Assembly (NCBI RefSeq): GCF_006539165.1
Contig: NZ_BJMM01000035.1
Location: 1 to 64,000 of the forward strand
Length of the DNA: 64,000 nucleotides
Direction: 5' to 3'
From: Streptomyces cacaoi
Lineage (GTDB): Bacteria; Actinomycetota; Actinomycetes; Streptomycetales; Streptomycetaceae
Shown: piece after piece, positions 16,034 through 24,080 of the stretch
How positions within the stretch are numbered: position 1 is the stretch's first letter
Layout: the number at the start of each line of letters is the position of its first letter
Notes under the pieces: generated by a model
What the model was told of the DNA's origin: nothing
The model's input: only the letters and a program-made list of their open reading frames with translations
Database searches by the model: none
Made by a program: the position numbers and the translations under genes

Positions 16034-17329
16034 TCAGCCGGCGGCCGCCACCCGCAGCAGCACCGTCCCGTGGGCGGGGACGGTCGCCGACAGCTCGCCC
16101 TCGGACGTCCCGTCCTCGTGGCTCCACAGATCCCGGACGGCGTAGGAGTCCGCCTCCGGCAGGCCCACCTCGGCCGCGTCCGTGGTGATCTCCTGCTCCT
16201 GCCCCGTCTCGTTGAAGAGCGCGACGGTCCGGCTGCCGTCGGACATCTCCTTGCTGACGACCCAGCGCCCGTCCTGCCGGGAGACGACCTCGCCCTGCCT
16301 GCCCAGCGGATCCTGGTCGACGGCGATGACCTCCTCGTTGCCGAGGATCTCCATCGTCGCGTCGTCCGCCGTCCGCAGATCCGTGCCGATGAGCAGGGGC
16401 GCGGCCATCACCGCCCACAGGGAGAAGTGGGTGCGGTACTCGGTGTCGGTCATCCCGCCGTTGCCGACCTCCAGCATGTCCGGGTCGTTCCACCCGCCCG
16501 GGCCCGCGTACGCGGCCAGTGCGAGGTTCTTCTTCGCGATGCCGAGCATGCTGTCCCAGTTGTCCGCGATGTCCCCGGTGGTACGCCACAGCTGCCCCAG
16601 CTCACCGGCCCAGGTCCACGGCTCGTTCTCGCCCCACTCGCAGATGCTGTAGACGATGTCGCGGCCGGTCGCGTCCAGCGCCTCCCGCATCGTGGTGTAG
16701 CGCTCCTGCGCGGGCACGCCCTGGTTGTTGCAGTTGTCGTACTTGAGGTAGTCGACGCCCCAGTCGGCGAACTGCTGTGCGTCGCTCTTCTCGTGGCCGA
16801 GCGCGCCCGGCATGCCCGGACTGTCGTTGCAGGTGTGGGTGCCGGCGCTGGTGTAGATGCCGAGCTTCAGCCCCTTGGCGTGCACATAGTCGGCGACGGC
16901 CTTGATCCCGTCCGGGAACCGCTCCTTGTGCGGGACGAGCTTGCCGTCGGCGGAACGCTCCGGCTCGGCCCAGCAGTCGTCCAGGTTGATGTACTCGTAG
17001 CCCGCGTCCCTGAGCCCCTTCTCCACGAAGAGATCGGCCGTCTCCTTGACCATCTCCTCGTTGAAATCGGCCCCGCAGTGCGTGGCGTTCCAGTTGTTGA
17101 AGCCCATGGGCGGGGTCAGCGCGAGCCCGTCGTCCGGGGCCGCGGGGGTGGCGGCCGCCGGTGCGGCCGTCGCGCCGGTGCTCGCGGAACCGGCACTCGC
17201 CGGGGCCGCGCCCGCCGGGGACATCAGGGCACCGCCGCACAGCAGTACGGCGGTGACGGTTCCGGCCGGCACGGTTCTCCGGGACCGGTGCGGCTTGCGG
17301 GTGGTACGGCCTGGCACGGTGGGGGTCAT
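16034..17329 (-). CDS. secreted alpha-galactosidase, glycoside hydrolase family 27
   Basis: A 431-residue GH27 enzyme that releases terminal alpha-galactose from oligosaccharides. A basic N-terminus and hydrophobic core (TVTAVLLCGGALMSPAGAAPASA) form a Sec signal peptide. The catalytic barrel starts at LTPPMGFNNWNATHC; YLKYDNCNN carries the nucleophile Asp (about 198), and RTTGDIADNW the acid/base Asp (about 253). A beta-sandwich C-terminal domain follows, with no carbohydrate-binding module. ATG 17329 is chosen because GAGGAGG lies 8 nt upstream; an in-frame upstream start lacks this. It is monocistronic. Three TCGCAC direct repeats at 11-nt spacing lie about 125-155 bp upstream and may be regulatory. 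Confidence 0.92.
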   Translation of the reverse strand: MTPTVPGRTTRKPHRSRRTVPAGTVTAVLLCGGALMSPAGAAPASAGSASTGATAAPAAATPAAPDDGLALTPPMGFNNWNATHCGADFNEEMVKETADLFVEKGLRDAGYEYINLDDCWAEPERSADGKLVPHKERFPDGIKAVADYVHAKGLKLGIYTSAGTHTCNDSPGMPGALGHEKSDAQQFADWGVDYLKYDNCNNQGVPAQERYTTMREALDATGRDIVYSICEWGENEPWTWAGELGQLWRTTGDIADNWDSMLGIAKKNLALAAYAGPGGWNDPDMLEVGNGGMTDTEYRTHFSLWAVMAAPLLIGTDLRTADDATMEILGNEEVIAVDQDPLGRQGEVVSRQDGRWVVSKEMSDGSRTVALFNETGQEQEITTDAAEVGLPEADSYAVRDLWSHEDGTSEGELSATVPAHGTVLLRVAAAG

Positions 17330-17454
17330 GCGGCGGTCCTCCTCGCACGTCATCGCGTGTCCTCACACGTGCGTCACGTGCCAGGGAAGACCGGCCGCGC
17401 CGACCCGCACCGGCCCGCTTCGGCGCGGGCCGACACACAGCAGCGCGCACGCCC

Positions 17455-17482
17455 TCGCACGCTTCTCGCACGTTCGTCGCAC
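17455..17482. promoter_or_regulatory. three direct repeats TCGCAC at 11-nt intervals
   Basis: TCGCAC starts at 17455, 17466 and 17477, so each copy lies one helical turn from the next, upstream of the alpha-galactosidase. Such spacing can indicate a cooperative operator. No regulator is assigned. Nothing else was recognised in the 340-bp gap 17330-17669. Confidence 0.3.
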
Positions 17483-17669
17483 ACCGTTCGCCGTCGCTCG
17501 CCGCCGCGCCCACGGGCACCGCCCGGGCACGCGCCGACGACTCAACTCGCCCACCGTAGAGTCCTGTTCGGGCATGTTGGAAGACCGCTGACAAATGTTG
17601 ATTTCCGTGCGGCTTCTGTACACCCCTGCCGCACACCGGCCGACGCCCGCGCACTCACCGCCCCACGCC

Positions 17670-18335
17670 TCAGAACTCCACCCGCACCCCCAGATGCGCC
17701 GCGAACGCCGGTGCCAGATCCATGAGTTGACCCGTACTGATGACGGCGCCCGACAGATGCTCCACACCCGTGACGATGTCCAACTCCGTGGCGCCCCGCA
17801 GATCCACCTCCTTCATCCGCACCTGGTTCAGCTCCGCACGGCGCAGCGCACAGTCCCGGAAGGCCACCCGCTCCAGCGCCGCCCCCGAGAGATCCGGCTC
17901 CACCAGCACACACCCCTCGAACACCACGTCCGCCAGCCGCGCCTGACGCAGGTTCAGGTAATCGAACTTCCCGCCGCGCACCAGCACCCGGTTGAGCCGC
18001 GCCCCGTGCAGCTGCGTACCGCCCAGCCGCGCGTCCCGCAGCTCCACATCGCGCAGCTGCGCCCCGGCGAGCCGCACACCGACACCCCGCACCCCCTCCA
18101 GCACCGAGTCGAACAACCGGGCGCTGCCCAGCGACGCCTCGTCCAGCGTGCAGCGCCGGATGCCGCAGTCCATGAACGTCGCCCCGCTCGCCTGCGTACC
18201 GGCCAGATCCGCGTCCTCGATCAACAGCCCGTCGTAGTCCCCGTCGGGCTCCAGCCCCTGCCCGTCGTACGGCCGCAGCTCCGGCAAGGTCACCCTCGGC
18301 AACTGCGCCTCACGCACCGTGTCTCGCTTCACCAT
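17670..18335 (-). CDS. pentapeptide-repeat protein
   Basis: A 221-residue protein with repeated A(D/N)LXX-type pentapeptides across most of its length (DADLAGTQASGATFMDCGIRR, GAQLRDVELRDARLGGTQLH, GARLNRVLVRGGKFDYLNLRQ, GCVLVEPDLSGAAL). These fold as a right-handed quadrilateral beta-helix. Some relatives mimic DNA and protect gyrase, but most have no known task. The start at ATG 18335 follows the change from shadow sequence to repeat sequence and is preceded by GGGG. It is cytoplasmic by absence of a signal, and divergent from the MltG-like gene. Confidence 0.82.
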   Translation of the reverse strand: MVKRDTVREAQLPRVTLPELRPYDGQGLEPDGDYDGLLIEDADLAGTQASGATFMDCGIRRCTLDEASLGSARLFDSVLEGVRGVGVRLAGAQLRDVELRDARLGGTQLHGARLNRVLVRGGKFDYLNLRQARLADVVFEGCVLVEPDLSGAALERVAFRDCALRRAELNQVRMKEVDLRGATELDIVTGVEHLSGAVISTGQLMDLAPAFAAHLGVRVEF

Positions 18336-18510
18336 CCCCCCATGGTGCCCGTCCGCAACGACGCCCCCGCCCACCCGAACCGCACGGTTGACGCCCCACC
18401 CGCGACGCCTCGCGCGCATGCGCTCCGACGCACCGCCGGAAATATCGCCCCGTCCCGTGATGTGGCTCCCACCCGCCCACGAGGCCACCCAGAGGCTCTA
18501 GCGTTCTCGT

Positions 18511-19290
18511 ATGACCACGAAGCGGACGCGAGGACTGATCGGCACAGCCCTGGGCTGCGTGCTCGCGGTGGCGGCAGCCGCCGTGCTCATCGTGCTGAGC
18601 CGGCAGGAAAGCAGGCCCGCGCCCCTGACCATCCACGAGGGCTGGCGCGCCGGCCAGGTCTACGCCGCGGTCGACGACGCGCTCTCCGTCCCGCGGGGCA
18701 CCACCCGGAAGGCCGCCGAAAAAGCCGGGCGCAAGGGCCGCCTGAAGCTCCCGGACGCCGCCCACGGCAACCCGGAAGGGTTCTTCTACCCGGGCACCTA
18801 TCCCCTCGACAACGACACCACCCCGGCCCAGCTCGTCGCCACCATGACCCGCACCGCCCACAAACGCCTCCCCCGCACCGGCGGCGACGACTACCCGACG
18901 CTCACCATCGCCAGCATCGTCCAGGCCGAGGCGGACACCCCGGAGAACATGGCCAAGGTCGCCCGCGTCATAAAGAACCGCATGGCCAAGGACATGCCGC
19001 TCCAAATGGACTCCACCCTCAACTACGCCCTCGACCGCTCCACCCTCAACACCACCTACGCCGACACCCGCATCGAATCCCCCTACAACACCTACCGCCA
19101 CAAGGGCCTGCCCCCGACCCCCATCAACAGCCCCGGCCCCGACGCCCTCCACGCCACCAAGAACCCCGCCGACGGCGACTGGCTCTACTTCGTCACCGTC
19201 AAACCGGGCGATACGCGCTTCACCCACGACTACGCGCAGCACGAGAAGTGGGTCGAGGAATTCAACAAGGAACAGAAGAAGAGGAGCTGA
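18511..19290 (+). CDS. MltG/YceG-like endolytic transglycosylase
   Basis: A 259-residue single-pass membrane protein. One transmembrane helix (TALGCVLAVAAAAVLIVLS) is followed by a LysM-like segment (LTIHEGWRAGQVYAAV) and the YceG catalytic domain: EGFFYPGTYPLD, LTIASIVQAEAD (catalytic Glu about 140), NRMAKDMPLQMDSTLNYAL, ESPYNTYRHKGLPPTPINSPG. MltG cleaves nascent peptidoglycan glycan strands at the outer face of the membrane and so limits their length. This is shorter than the usual housekeeping MltG (about 340-590 residues in streptomycetes) and is not next to alanyl-tRNA synthetase or aroE, so it is probably a paralog. Confidence 0.82.
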   Translation: MTTKRTRGLIGTALGCVLAVAAAAVLIVLSRQESRPAPLTIHEGWRAGQVYAAVDDALSVPRGTTRKAAEKAGRKGRLKLPDAAHGNPEGFFYPGTYPLDNDTTPAQLVATMTRTAHKRLPRTGGDDYPTLTIASIVQAEADTPENMAKVARVIKNRMAKDMPLQMDSTLNYALDRSTLNTTYADTRIESPYNTYRHKGLPPTPINSPGPDALHATKNPADGDWLYFVTVKPGDTRFTHDYAQHEKWVEEFNKEQKKRS

Positions 19291-19358
19291 GGGGCCGGCA
19301 AAAGGGCGGTGCTCGGGCTCCAGGAATTCCGACACACACATCGAAGGCGCCGGAACCG

Positions 19359-20198
19359 TCAGCTCTCCTCATCACCGGCACGCTCCTGCCCCGGCGTGAG
19401 CACCGACCTCAGCAAATCCTCGGCAGCACCCAGGCGTGCACGCAGCTCCGAGACCACCACGTCGCTTTCCCGCCGACCGCTTTCCGCCTCGCGACGCCGG
19501 CTCTCCTCCTCACGCGCCCAGGCGAAATACAGCTCCACTCGACGGGTGTGGAGCCCGTTCAGCCTCTCCAACAGCGAGAACCGCTCCTCCCGAACCGCCC
19601 GCAACTCGTCCTGAAGCCGCTCGATACGCCGGCTGTGTTCCTGCCGCTCGGCCTCCAAAGCGGCCAGCCGCCGCTGTAGTTCCTCGTTACGGCCCCGCTC
19701 CCGCCCCAGCTGTTCGAGCAGCTCGGCAAGCCGGTCGGCGAGATCGGCCCGCACCTCCAGCGCGAGCAACAATTCCTTACGCGTCTCCCCCTCGCGACGA
19801 CTGCGCTCGGCGGCCCAACCGTTCAGATCCTCCTCAGCGGCGTCGAGATCCGGCAGGGTCAACTCCGCTGCCGACGACGGCGCCTCCTCCCCCTCGTCCT
19901 CCCCGGCACCGGGAGTGGGCAGCTCCAACGGCGACGCCTCGTCGCGGACGGCGACCCACAGCTGACGGAACTCGTCCAGCTGACCGCCCAGAGCCTCCAC
20001 GACCAACTCCAGCGGCCCCCAGCCGGGCGGCTTCTCGCAGCGCAGCACGCTCCCCACCGTCGTATGGCTGATCGCCTTCCCGGTGCGCTGGGCGACGACC
20101 CGGAAACTCGGCTCGCCCGCCTGCCGGTGCAGCAGCTGAACCCGGTACCTGAGCCGCCCCAGCACCGCCCCCGCCGCACTCTCCTCCGCTCCCGGCAC
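19359..20198 (-). CDS. helix-turn-helix protein with long coiled coil
   Basis: A 279-residue protein. Residues 1-80 resemble the HTH domain of a Streptomyces family with RLRYRVQLLHRQAGEPSFRVVA, GKAISHTTVGSVLRCEKPPGWG and ALGGQLDEFRQLWVAVRDE. Residues 125-270 are an uninterrupted charged coiled coil (heptads of Leu with Glu/Arg). GTG 20198 is chosen because it follows GGAGGGG at a good distance; a TTG 13 codons upstream is the alternative. It lies just left of the tRNA-Thr integration hotspot, so it could be cargo of an older element. Function unknown; DNA-binding regulator or structural DNA-associated protein are the obvious guesses. Confidence 0.68.
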   Translation of the reverse strand: MPGAEESAAGAVLGRLRYRVQLLHRQAGEPSFRVVAQRTGKAISHTTVGSVLRCEKPPGWGPLELVVEALGGQLDEFRQLWVAVRDEASPLELPTPGAGEDEGEEAPSSAAELTLPDLDAAEEDLNGWAAERSRREGETRKELLLALEVRADLADRLAELLEQLGRERGRNEELQRRLAALEAERQEHSRRIERLQDELRAVREERFSLLERLNGLHTRRVELYFAWAREEESRRREAESGRRESDVVVSELRARLGAAEDLLRSVLTPGQERAGDEES

Positions 20199-20407
20199 CC
20201 CCACTCCCCTCCACACGCCACGAAGCCGCCCCGCCAACCCCGGATCCCGAGCCCCTGCCCCGTCAACTCCCGTCAGCCTGCGGCCGGAAGCGTCACATCA
20301 TGGCGGCCGGCGTACGAGTCCGGTAGTGCGCGTCCAGCCCCGTACACCCCGCAGAACGACGCCCGAGACTGGAGGAACCAACCACCACCCGACCCCAGGA
20401 GCCCCAC

Positions 20408-20551
20408 ATGACCCCCTACGCCCTCCTCCCCCTGACCACCCCGCCGGCCCTCACCTACCCCTGGCCCAACAACCCCACCCGCCACACCCGAGCCCGGCAA
20501 GCCCTCCACGCTGCGCTGCACACCATCGAACGTGGACGCCCGCGAAGGTGA
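20408..20551 (+). CDS. possible small protein (47 residues)
   Basis: An ATG at 20408 has AGGAG 7 nt upstream and opens a 47-codon frame with many Pro residues and a basic end (begins MTPYALLPLTTPP, ends IERGRPRR). It is divergent from the HTH/coiled-coil gene and just left of the att duplication. The good ribosome-binding site supports translation; no homolog is recalled. Confidence 0.35.
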   Translation: MTPYALLPLTTPPALTYPWPNNPTRHTRARQALHAALHTIERGRPRR

Positions 20552-20656
20552 CACCTCAACCACTCCTCGCTTGCACAAACAACTGCCACACGTGAAGAGC
20601 CGTAGCCACCCGTAGCGATCCCCCGGTTGCGGCTCCGCCGCCACACAGCACGAAAA

Positions 20657-20684
20657 GGCCCCGTCCCACACCCGGGACGGGGCC
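20657..20684. terminator. perfect 11-bp hairpin next to the left att copy
   Basis: GGCCCCGTCCC and GGGACGGGGCC pair perfectly around a 6-nt loop. A related hairpin (23969-23992) stands in the same position beside the intact tRNA-Thr, showing that both flanks descend from the same integrase-end/att sequence. Confidence 0.6.
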
Positions 20685-20709
20685 ACTCACCTGCGGAAAC
20701 CCCTGGGCT

Positions 20710-20747
20710 GCCTGTTGGATTCGAACCGATGACCTTTTGTTTACAAG
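20710..20747. repeat. left attachment-site copy (partial tRNA-Thr 3' half)
   Basis: This repeats the T-arm and anticodon-arm part of tRNA-Thr (GGATTCGAACCGATGACC...) with three C-to-T differences from the intact copy at 24011-24048. Beyond 20747 the similarity stops, so it cannot make a tRNA. Confidence 0.75.
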
Positions 20748-21160
20748 CTGTGGAGGGGTGGGGCGGTGACGGTCATACCGGCCGCCAGGGAGTGTGAGGC
20801 AGTCAGCGTCAGGCGGCGCCGGTTGCTGGGGTTGCTGTACTTCGTTGCTGTATACCAACCCGGGCCGTGCCGTCTGCTGGCCCTGTGTCCTGGCTGTGCT
20901 GCCCGTGTCCTACAGGGCACCTCACCGATGGCCTGTCGCGTGAGTGATCCTCTGCTGCTGCGCGTGGGAGTCATCACGCAGTGATACACGGACCCCGGAG
21001 GCCTGATCGTGATCGCCCCTCAGAGGGTCTTCGACAGGTAGCAGGCACACCCTGTGCCCCGAGAGGCAGCCAGTACCGGCCATGGTGCGGAAGGGGGACA
21101 CCTACTCTGTACTGAGCAGGAGGAGTTGGACTCTGACGACCAATCACCGTGGGAGCGTTG

Positions 21161-22528
21161 ATGGTGTACGTGATCACCCTGACTGATGCCGACCAGGAAG
21201 AGCTCCGCGGAAAGCTAACTGGTCCACAGGCATTCACATGGAATATTCCAGGGAGAACTCGTCGCACTTTCGAAAACTCTGACCCAAACTTGGCATTTAT
21301 CTTCGTGGCCGACGAAGGGTGGAAACCATCCTCGAAGGATGGAAAATACAGAGAGAAGGTTTCCCTTCGCTGGATTGGCGCGACCTTGACTCCACTTCAC
21401 CAAAAATCAACCTCTCTAGATTACCGCGCACACATCAAACTCGTCCGCCCGGTGACCCGCCCCGTAACACTCGCTGATATGTCAGCAGTACTTCGCAGGC
21501 ACGAAGGCGATCACCTAGAGGCAGCCGTTACTGAATATCCCGGGGTTCATCAACTCGGCGTAGATCTCAAAAATGCAGCAATCGGAGCCCTAAATTACCT
21601 GCGTCCGGAATTGCAGGAACTTCTTCAATTCCTGGAAGTCGCCGTCGATGCGGACACATTGGATAGTGACGCTCCCGAGGATCAAGCATGGCGTGAAGAG
21701 CGAGATGCTATGCGAACAATCCTACGCATCGGACAGTTTCCAACCGCCCTGGCTGGCGTATGGCGTAGGCCCCGTGATCGCCATGATCCATACCTGGCTG
21801 GCCTCATGCGCGACCCTACAGAAGCTTCACTGATGGAACATGATACGCGCTTTTTCGGAGACTGGATGGCAGGAGACCGCCCGCAGAGAAGGTGCGACAT
21901 CCAAGTGTTTACGGATGGTAGGCGCAGGCTTGAAGTAGCTAATGTGAACGCCACGCGGGTAGAGGGGAGACTAGGTACTGACTTGATCTACTACCACCAC
22001 GGTACGCACAGTTTCACACTTGTTCAGTACAAAAAGCTGGGGCCACGAAAAAATCCTCTTTACGTTGGCCCAAATGATCGACTTCATAGTCAGCTGGATC
22101 GTCTTGATGTTGTTTCAGGGATAAGCCTGACCCCGGAAGCTGCACGCGATTGGCGACTGTCGAGTGATCATTGCTTTATAAAGCTGGCCCATTGGGCAGA
22201 AGATGACTTCGCGGGCGATGGCGCCCCCACATCGGGGATGATCTTGCCTGTTCCTTATGTGCGTCTACTTCTCCAAGACCCCGCGACTGCCACTTCCGGA
22301 AGGGGCCGGCTTCTCGGCTATCAACAGGTTGAACGCTATCTGACCAACACTCAGTTCATTCAACTTGTCCAGGATGGTTTTGTTGGAAGCGTCGGTGTCG
22401 ACATTGAAACACTGAGAGATATTGTGGACGAAAGAGTAGAGCAGGGGAATGGTGTAATGCTGGCTGCTGAGGATAGCCGTGAAACCCCTGCGGAAAGAAG
22501 ACGCAGAAACCATTCGCGCGGCGCATAG
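21161..22528 (+). CDS. low-GC hypothetical protein with possible PD-(D/E)xK-like (Q-x-K) nuclease core
   Basis: A 455-residue soluble protein on DNA clearly poorer in GC than the chromosome, inside the tRNA-Thr element. The start is ATG 21161 with GGGAG 5 nt upstream. I recognise no family over its length. The segment EVANVNATRVEGRLGTDLIYY...FTLVQYKKL contains E268, D274 and Q289-x-K291 with beta-strand hydrophobics, resembling the D-x(n)-(E/Q)-x-K centre of PD-(D/E)xK nucleases (QxK variant as in Mrr-type enzymes). The N-terminal 140 residues (TLTDADQEELRGKL, LRWIGATLTPLHQKSTSLDYRAHIKLVRPV) form a separate domain. It is a stand-alone gene, plausible as defence cargo. The nuclease reading is a hypothesis. 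Confidence 0.62.
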   Translation: MVYVITLTDADQEELRGKLTGPQAFTWNIPGRTRRTFENSDPNLAFIFVADEGWKPSSKDGKYREKVSLRWIGATLTPLHQKSTSLDYRAHIKLVRPVTRPVTLADMSAVLRRHEGDHLEAAVTEYPGVHQLGVDLKNAAIGALNYLRPELQELLQFLEVAVDADTLDSDAPEDQAWREERDAMRTILRIGQFPTALAGVWRRPRDRHDPYLAGLMRDPTEASLMEHDTRFFGDWMAGDRPQRRCDIQVFTDGRRRLEVANVNATRVEGRLGTDLIYYHHGTHSFTLVQYKKLGPRKNPLYVGPNDRLHSQLDRLDVVSGISLTPEAARDWRLSSDHCFIKLAHWAEDDFAGDGAPTSGMILPVPYVRLLLQDPATATSGRGRLLGYQQVERYLTNTQFIQLVQDGFVGSVGVDIETLRDIVDERVEQGNGVMLAAEDSRETPAERRRRNHSRGA

Positions 22529-23368
22529 GCCAGCGAAGCGACCGGGCTGAGTTGTATCGTCGCGAGAGAAGAGAATAGTCACTCGTTTAGCGGTGACTGC
22601 TCTTCTTCCTCACTTTCCCACACCGGCCGAGGGCTTCGCGATTCCAAGACAGCCCTTGCCGACAGCAAGGAAAGTCAGCCACGACGGCGAGACAGTCGCC
22701 TGAGCACCTGAACGTGCGTTCCCCAGCCCCCACCGGCATCAACACGCCTCCTGGTCTTTGCCCCGCAGACGCCTCCGCGAAGCCTCGGCTGGCCACTCGC
22801 GGATGGCGGGACCGGACAGCTGACCGCGACGAGACCGGGTGCCGCGGCACGAGCCCTGTCGGCCTCGTGTGCTTGGCCTTGCTCGTGTTGACGGCGTCGG
22901 TGAGCAAGCCGTGTATGACGGGGCGGTTCGAACTTCTGCGACGGGGAGATGGGGCGCTGGGTCGGGTTGCGCGCTGAGCGGCCCGGGGCGGCGCGAGCGT
23001 GGCGGAGACAGAAGTGGGCGGCGACCACGGGGCACTGGCGCGGGCTCGCGTCAGCGGGCCGCCTTGAAGTCGTAGAGAAAGTTGTTAGGCACGCGGCCCG
23101 TGGACTGGTGGTGGCGTGTGTGGATGCAGGAGTAGGTAGATGACCGGCCTTGCCATCCAAGTGACGGTCATCGTGCGCTGGTTGAGCGTGAGAGTGATGG
23201 GCCGGCCCTCGGTCAAGGTGCGGGAGGCCTGGTCCCTGGTCGAGCCAGGTGCGGGCCATGCGGTGAGGCTCTTCGTCCAGACACGCCGCGACCACCGTGA
23301 GGCTGACATTGATCCAGCGCAAGACCTCATGAGGGCTGTAAGCGTCGAAGAGCGCGAGGCAGAGTTCG
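22529..23368. other. element interior without a supportable gene
   Basis: Frames on both strands are short and lack ribosome-binding sites. The minus strand around 23250-23400 encodes a protein-like stretch (ELCLALFDAYSPHEVLRWIN...) that may be the relic of a gene, but it has no start, and the segment ends in low-complexity sequence. I treat the stretch as decayed element DNA. Confidence 0.5.
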
Positions 23369-23914
23369 TTGAGGTGGCACTCACAGCAGTCCATCGACTT
23401 CGACGCCGGAGAGCTGTACATCGATCACCAGCTCCAGCGCGCGGGCCGTGAGGTCCTGCACCGGGAGACGAAGACGGAGGGCCCGGAGGACTTCCCCCCC
23501 CCTGCCGGAACTCTGCCTCGCAGCGCTGCGGCAGCGTCGCCAGCAGCAACAAGAGGACCGGGAAGCGGCCGAAGAGCTCTGGCAGGACGTGCATGGGCTC
23601 ATCTTCACCACTCGCTACGGACACCGATCGAGCCCGGCAATCTCACCCGGGCCTTCGCCGTCCGCATCCGTCAGGCCGGCGTCCGCGCGATCCCGCTCCG
23701 GAGCACCCGGCACACCACCGGTTCCCTCCTCGTCGCGATGAAGGGGCACCCCCAGGTGGCGCAGCGGATCTTGCGGCACTCCAAGTTCACGATGACCTCC
23801 GACGTGTACTCGGAGGCGAGTGACGAGGAGATCCGCGAAGCACTGCAACGCCTCTCCCGCGGCTTCGGCCAGAGCCCGCCGGACGACCCCGAGGAGTCCG
23901 ACGAGGACTCGTAG
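23369..23914 (+). pseudogene. truncated, twice frameshifted tyrosine integrase
   Basis: The 3' part of a phage/ICE-type tyrosine recombinase. It retains IDFDAGELYIDHQLQRAGREVLHR, then in another frame LCLAALRQRRQQQQEDREAAEELWQ...HGLIFTTRYG, then back in the first frame TPIEPGNLTRAFAVRIRQAG, STRHTTGSLLVAMKGHPQVAQRILRHS (box II H/R region) and the tyrosine segment FTMTSDVYSEASDEE. One shift lies at the C9 run 23494-23502 and the compensating one near 23620, leaving about 39 wrong residues in an otherwise open frame. The N-terminal half, including the box I Arg, is gone. It points toward and ends 93 bp from tRNA-Thr, the expected place for an int next to its att site. Confidence 0.8.
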
Positions 23915-23968
23915 CGGTCCGTAGCGATCACCACGGTTGCTGTACTCCGCTGCTGTACGGCAAAGAGG

Positions 23969-23992
23969 CCCCGCACCGATCCCGGTACGGGG
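23969..23992. terminator. hairpin between the integrase relic and tRNA-Thr
   Basis: CCCCGCACCG and CGGTACGGGG can pair with one G-T wobble around a 4-nt loop. It probably stops the convergent int and tRNA-Thr transcripts. Its position matches the hairpin at 20657-20684. Confidence 0.5.
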
Positions 23993-24006
23993 ACTCTGAC
24001 CTGCGG

Positions 24007-24080
24007 AGCCGCCTGTCGGATTCGAACCGACGACCTTCTGTTTACAAGACAGATGCTCTAACCAGCTGAGCTAAGGCGGC
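24007..24080 (-). tRNA. tRNA-Thr (anticodon UGU)
   Basis: Read on the minus strand, GCCGCCT (rc of 24074-24080) pairs with AGGCGGC at the 3' end. The D-arm has AGCTCAGCTGGTTAGAGC, the anticodon loop is CTTGTAA with anticodon TGT, and the T-arm has GGTTCGAATCC. All stems pair, so it is functional. CCA is not encoded. The 3' half is the attachment site for the neighbouring integrative element. Confidence 0.93.

Larger units (their letters stand above)
20710..24048. mobile_element. degenerate integrative element at tRNA-Thr
   Basis: The 38 bp at 20710-20747 and at 24011-24048 (inside tRNA-Thr) match at 35 positions and mark the element ends. Between them lie a low-GC gene (21161-22528), sequence without recognisable genes, and a damaged tyrosine integrase whose 3' end abuts the tRNA. 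No replication, excision or transfer genes are recognisable, so it is probably immobile. The left att copy is itself preceded by sequence resembling the region after the integrase (GTAGCGATC..., hairpin), suggesting that more than one element has used this site. Confidence 0.7.

Noticed and set aside
18511..19290. The housekeeping mltG locus
   Set aside because: The protein is shorter than usual MltG and its neighbours (aroE, alaS) are absent, so it is treated as a paralog.
20710..20747. A second tRNA gene at the left att copy
   Set aside because: Only the anticodon and T-arm half is present. The acceptor 5' strand and D-arm are missing, so it cannot fold.
23085..23421. A minus-strand gene containing ELCLALFDAYSPHEVLRWIN
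   Set aside because: The stretch looks protein-like but has no start, overlaps the integrase relic, and runs into low-complexity sequence; at most a decayed fragment.
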